NCBI GenBank assembly: GCA_029783825.1
Contig: JAREIK010001718.1
Coordinates: 2,980,898 to 3,044,897 of the forward strand
Length of the DNA: 64,000 bases
DNA from: Sapria himalayana
Lineage: Eukaryota > Streptophyta > Magnoliopsida > Malpighiales > Rafflesiaceae
Direction of reading: 5' to 3'
Shown: one piece after another, positions 62,270-64,000 of the stretch
Position numbering within the stretch: position 1 is the stretch's first letter
How the letters are laid out: every line of letters begins with the position of its first letter
The notes under the pieces: generated by a model
What the model saw: the letters and a program-made list of their open reading frames with translations, nothing else
Told to the model about the DNA's origin: nothing
Databases searched by the model: none
Translations under genes and position numbers: made by a program

Positions 62270-62715
62270 AATTTTTTTGGATAAAGATGGTTGAAATAGT
62301 AATTTATCTTATCAATTGAATAATTTTTTCTATTTTTTCTTTGTTCATACCTTTTTAAATTTTATATCTTTGAAAAAAGTTATGTAGCTTATCTATCAAA
62401 ATTTTTGAATATTTTTGTTTTGTCCTCTTTTGATCTCCATGATGAGGCAAATTGACATCTATGGTTTTGAATTATATTTTTCTTGGATATTTTAGTGTCT
62501 AAAGAAGATATAAGTATTTTCTTTAGTGGGCAAGATATTTGAGTTTACTTACAAGTTAAATGTTTCCATCAAATACTTAAAGTAAAGAAAAAAAGGAAAG
62601 GAAAATGTAAGAATAAAAAATAACTAATTCTAACACACTTCTCATACCACTACTAGTATATGAAAGTCCAAAAATACCTAGATCAGAGGAGAAACACACT
62701 ATAGATATAAAAAAT
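62270..62715 (+). pseudogene. Copia integrase C-terminal and integrase-RT linker fragment
   Basis: Reads MVEIVIYLIN, FEYFCFVL, GKLTSMVLNYIFLGYFSV then RRYKYF, matching A-x-YLINR, FGC-x-C-FV, KL-x-x-RA-x-x-CIFLGYS and KGYK-x-Y of Copia polyproteins. The frame at 62617-62715 gives NTLLIPLLVYESPKIPRSEE, a typical linker. Several stops. It joins the integrase core left of the second hAT. Confidence 0.78.
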
Positions 62716-62739
62716 TGAAGTCTTTTATAATCACAACAC

Positions 62740-63912
62740 TATCAATCATCATCCCTGCATGCAACTCTTAGACTAGCGATAGGATATAAGCTTCCATTTG
62801 TTTGAACCACGGATGCGACAGGAGTAATGAAATTCAGTGGAGCAAACGTTAGCTGTTTCAACAATTGCTTTGCTTGCTCTTTGCTAAAGGAGATTTTGTT
62901 TATTATTTCTCTATTTTATATGTTTTCAATCAGCATGTTTTCCATGTAATTTTCAGTAGGCTTCATGAGCATGTCATTTTTTGTGGCAAAAATCACACCA
63001 AACCTTGAGTTTGTAATCTTGGTGATGCTGTATATATAGAGAATTATAGGCGTCATCAACATAAGGCATGGAACTTTCCACCAGTCCAATTATGATAGTA
63101 ACATCCTGTATCATACTTCATTGAGGAAATTATGATAGTTATCTTGGTTTCTTGATATATAGTAATTATGATAGTTATCTTGATATATAGTTATCTTGGT
63201 GATGCTGTATCATACTTCATTGATGATGCTGTATTATGATACTTTATTGGTGATGCTGGATATATAGTAATTTTTTTTGCCAATTATGATAGTTATCTTG
63301 GTTTCTTGATGTTGAACTTTCGAAATTGTTTCATTGAGGAAAGGATGAGCTTGAAGATGTAACATCCTGTATCATACTTCATTAAAATTAACATTTATAC
63401 TAGCTAAAAAATTGAAAATTCATCAGTTTTTCACTTTTTTAATGTAATTCCAATCATCTGCCTTCTACTCAGTCATCACTGAATAATTCAAGACCCTGCC
63501 ATAAACTTGTGAGAATATGAAAATACCCGGTGACAATTTTCACCTTGATATACATCCCCAAGTTTGAGTTTTAAATCATATAGTTGGGTCTGGCTGATTC
63601 CCAAAGTTGTAAATCTCTTATATTACTAACCATGCTATTATCTTGGTATTTTCAGTATCCCAAACAGCATAACCAGCATCAGTTTTTTCTGGCTTTTAGT
63701 CTTTAGTGTTTCCAGTTAAATACTAAATTTTCTTTTTCCCTCTAATATACATTCCGATAGAATGTGACCACCTGAGAAATTGTACTCATTGAGATGAATT
63801 GTGCTGATTTGGACAGAATGAGAGAGAGATTCAGCTGGAAGGCTAGATGAGTTGCTGTTACCAGCCTGAGTTTTGGCAACAAGAGTATGGGTTGATTCTG
63901 AAATTTCTGACA
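62740..63912 (-). pseudogene. Copia gag (UBN2-type) remnant, minus strand
   Basis: The minus strand starts at ATG 63910-63912 (MSEISESTHTLVA), has SVQISTIHLNEYNFSGGHIL (normally the NY-x-x-W block), VWDTENTKIIAWL, QLYDLKLKLGDVYQGENCHR, then a zinc-knuckle remnant CDFCHKK with HAHEAY and KLHGKHAD (normally C-x2-C-x-K-x-x-H-x-x-x-x-CWKLHGKP), and FSKEQAKQLLKQL. The order is that of a Copia gag. Repeated insertions at 63090-63385 stretch it, and there are many stops. Confidence 0.78.
63090..63385. repeat. Complex local duplications inside the gag remnant
   Basis: AACATCCTGTATCATACTTC occurs at 63101 and 63361, AATTATGATAGTTATCTTGG with TTTCTTGAT at about 63128 and 63284, and GGTGATGCTG with TATATAG at about 63022, 63196 and 63250. 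The mosaic of partial repeats is not one clean tandem array. Confidence 0.8.
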
Positions 63913-63977
63913 TGGTAATGAGTAGAAATAGAATCAATTAGATGAGCGCAAAAGAAAGGACAAAGTCTAATTATGTT

Positions 63978-63990
63978 GGCTCTTATACCA
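63978..63990 (-). other. Primer-binding site of the minus-strand Copia element
   Basis: The minus strand reads TGGTATAAGAGCC, one base from TGGTATCAGAGCC, the usual Copia site complementary to initiator Met-tRNA. It is preceded by TTCA (63991 onward), a typical LTR 3' end (CA), so the 5' LTR lies just beyond the window. Confidence 0.82.
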
Positions 63991-64000
63991 TGAAGGATGA

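Larger units (their letters stand above)
59612..62720 (+). mobile_element. Degenerate Copia LTR retrotransposon (plus), with two hAT insertions
   Basis: A primer-binding site TAGTATCAAAGCT (59612-59624; normally TGGTATCAGAGC, matching initiator Met-tRNA) follows the LTR end. Integrase blocks lie at 61200-61395 and 62270-62600. Two short hAT elements (60618-61083 and 61397-61978) interrupt it. No reverse transcriptase is seen, as the element is cut near 62720 where a minus-strand Copia gag begins. Confidence 0.75.

Noticed and set aside
39028..63977. C-terminal exons of the DUF616 gene
   Set aside because: I looked for the conserved C-terminal family blocks on the plus strand and saw only transposon remnants. 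A profile search would settle this.

Overview
This is a eukaryotic window from an AT-rich, transposon-dense flowering-plant genome, probably a monocot (inferred from the type of protein family members and transposons; the sequence alone does not name a species). Evidence for a plant: a spliced gene of the TOD1/MUCI70 (DUF616) glycosyltransferase-like family, RICESLEEPER-type hAT transposons, a plant L1 LINE with a DUF4283 ORF1, Copia and Ty3/gypsy remnants and tRNA-derived SINEs. There are no operons or prokaryotic signals.

Layout. 1-2533: unrecognised decayed DNA. 2534-~13100: one minus-strand L1-type LINE (3' end on the left) carrying ORF1, endonuclease, reverse transcriptase and zf-RVT remnants. 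It is split in its endonuclease domain by a 3,453-bp hAT element (5428-8880) with 31-bp terminal inverted repeats and a perfect 8-bp target duplication. 13181-19193: unrecognised. 19194-22593: second hAT copy. 22960-33100: a cluster of old Ty3/gypsy material: long LTR-like units containing degenerate tandem arrays and a TATA block (one plus, one inverted, a possible third), a gag remnant, and a minus-strand hAT remnant. 33119-34210: Copia LTR and RNase H tail. 34318-36600: SINE, microsatellites and AT-rich DNA.

37166-39027 holds the only host gene seen: six exons of a TOD1/MUCI70-family protein. Its exon 3 is out of frame by one base, and its C-terminal exons do not appear before the window ends. 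The following intron or flank contains a 357-bp non-autonomous hAT, a tRNA-like relic and a 3,621-bp hAT with BED, DUF659 and dimerisation domains (40977-44597).

45148-57000 is a graveyard of RTE LINE and hAT fragments of the TAGAGGTGTCAA-ended family, some nested. 59612-62720 is a plus-strand Copia element (PBS, GAG/integrase remnants) broken by two short hAT insertions, each with a target duplication. 62740-63990 is the gag end of a second Copia element on the minus strand, whose LTR begins at the window edge.

The genes do not form a pathway. The history is one of repeated insertion: LINE and LTR elements first, then waves of one hAT family whose GC-rich ends stand out from the AT-rich background. 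I found no convincing new biological system. The best leads are the nearly open hAT reading frame at 6131-8251, the broken host gene, the inverted gypsy LTRs with internal arrays, and a 72-bp (24-codon) tandem repeat at 30214-30501.
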